Both the position numbers and the translations under genes were made by a program. This document shows positions 32,914-33,173 of a DNA stretch of 33,173 nucleotides, piece by piece. Under the pieces are notes generated by a model, which saw nothing but the letters and a program-made list of their open reading frames with translations, made no database searches and was not told where the DNA came from. Position 1 is the stretch's first letter; each line of letters starts with the position of its first letter. Origin of the DNA: Acidobacteriaceae bacterium (lineage in GTDB: Bacteria; Acidobacteriota; Terriglobia; Terriglobales; Acidobacteriaceae); the NCBI GenBank assembly GCA_030039035.1, contig JASHQQ010000234.1, forward strand, positions 1 through 33,173, in the 5' to 3' direction.

Positions 32914-32930
32914 TGGCGCGACACCGCACG

Positions 32931-33173
32931 TTACGTCTTGGCCGCGGCGTAGTCGCTTCCGCCCATCAAATGCAGGGAGACATAGGGCTCGTCGCCGATC
33001 ACCCAGCTATCGTGGCCCGGCGCGATGTAGAAGATGTCGCCCGCCTTCATCTCGTAGACGCGTCCATCGTCCATGGCCGCGGTCGCGCGGCCCTGAAGGA
33101 CGATCCCGACGTGCTCGACCGCGCAACTCTTCTTGCCCAGCGCCTTGCCGACATGCTCGGACCACTTCCATCC
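32931..33173 (-). CDS. Cupin-domain protein, N-terminus beyond window
   Basis: Only the last 80 residues are visible. They read GWKWSEHVGKALGKKSCAVE, then VGIVLQGRATAAMDDGRVYE, MKAGDIFYIAPGHDSWVIGD and PYVSLHLMGGSDYAAAKT. This is the second half of a single-domain cupin: a GDIFYIAPGHDSW motif 2 with a potential metal-binding His, preceded by a V(L)QGR strand. Such small cupins are varied and function cannot be assigned. The stop is a TAA at 32933-32931. It converges on the MscS gene with only 17 nt between the stops. Confidence 0.85.
   Translation of the reverse strand, partial: GWKWSEHVGKALGKKSCAVEHVGIVLQGRATAAMDDGRVYEMKAGDIFYIAPGHDSWVIGDEPYVSLHLMGGSDYAAAKT

Overview
This is a GC-rich window whose gene content points to an Acidobacteriota genome, probably a Solibacteres/Terriglobia-like soil lineage. 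That placement is inferred. It rests on Gram-negative heptose genes, a secreted protein with the acidobacterial-style C-terminal domain ending in an 'FDYRVVAKRRGYE' stretch, a fused branched-chain E1 enzyme, a long two-domain dCTP deaminase, and repeats I associate with this phylum. I see no rRNA, tRNA, CRISPR array, transposase or phage gene.

Layout. 1-8801: translation genes on the minus strand, infC on one side and rpmI-rplT on the other. About 7.4 kb of unrelated genes separates them: a small membrane protein, a 1064-residue surface protein, a secreted S9 peptidase and a methyltransferase. 8924-12303: a conserved hypothetical protein, a duplicated-fold dCTP deaminase and a class I aminotransferase. 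12622-18418: the [NiFe]-hydrogenase maturation genes hypA-hypB, then hypC-hypD-hypE, on the plus strand. They are separated by an antisense secreted beta-helix protein and a tail-anchored protein. No hydrogenase subunit or hypF lies in the window. 18470-25842: an envelope polysaccharide block with an FkbM methyltransferase, all four steps of ADP-L-glycero-D-manno-heptose synthesis (gmhA, hldE, gmhB, hldD), a GT4 glycosyltransferase and a GT9 heptosyltransferase. 26082-28271: a fused E1 alpha-beta 2-oxoacid dehydrogenase. 28511-31786: six consecutive minus-strand genes for small exported proteins that share one helical module. An MscS-type channel diverges from the sixth. 32931-33173: the end of a cupin gene.

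The least explained parts are the six-member exported protein family, a roughly 106-110-nt palindrome-bounded intergenic element present twice (6903-7008 and 25972-26081), and the split translation operon. Both halves of that operon carry the same promoter-like arrangement (AAAACCG, 9 nt, TATACT), and infC appears to start at ATC. All functional statements come from reading motifs by eye; no database search was run.
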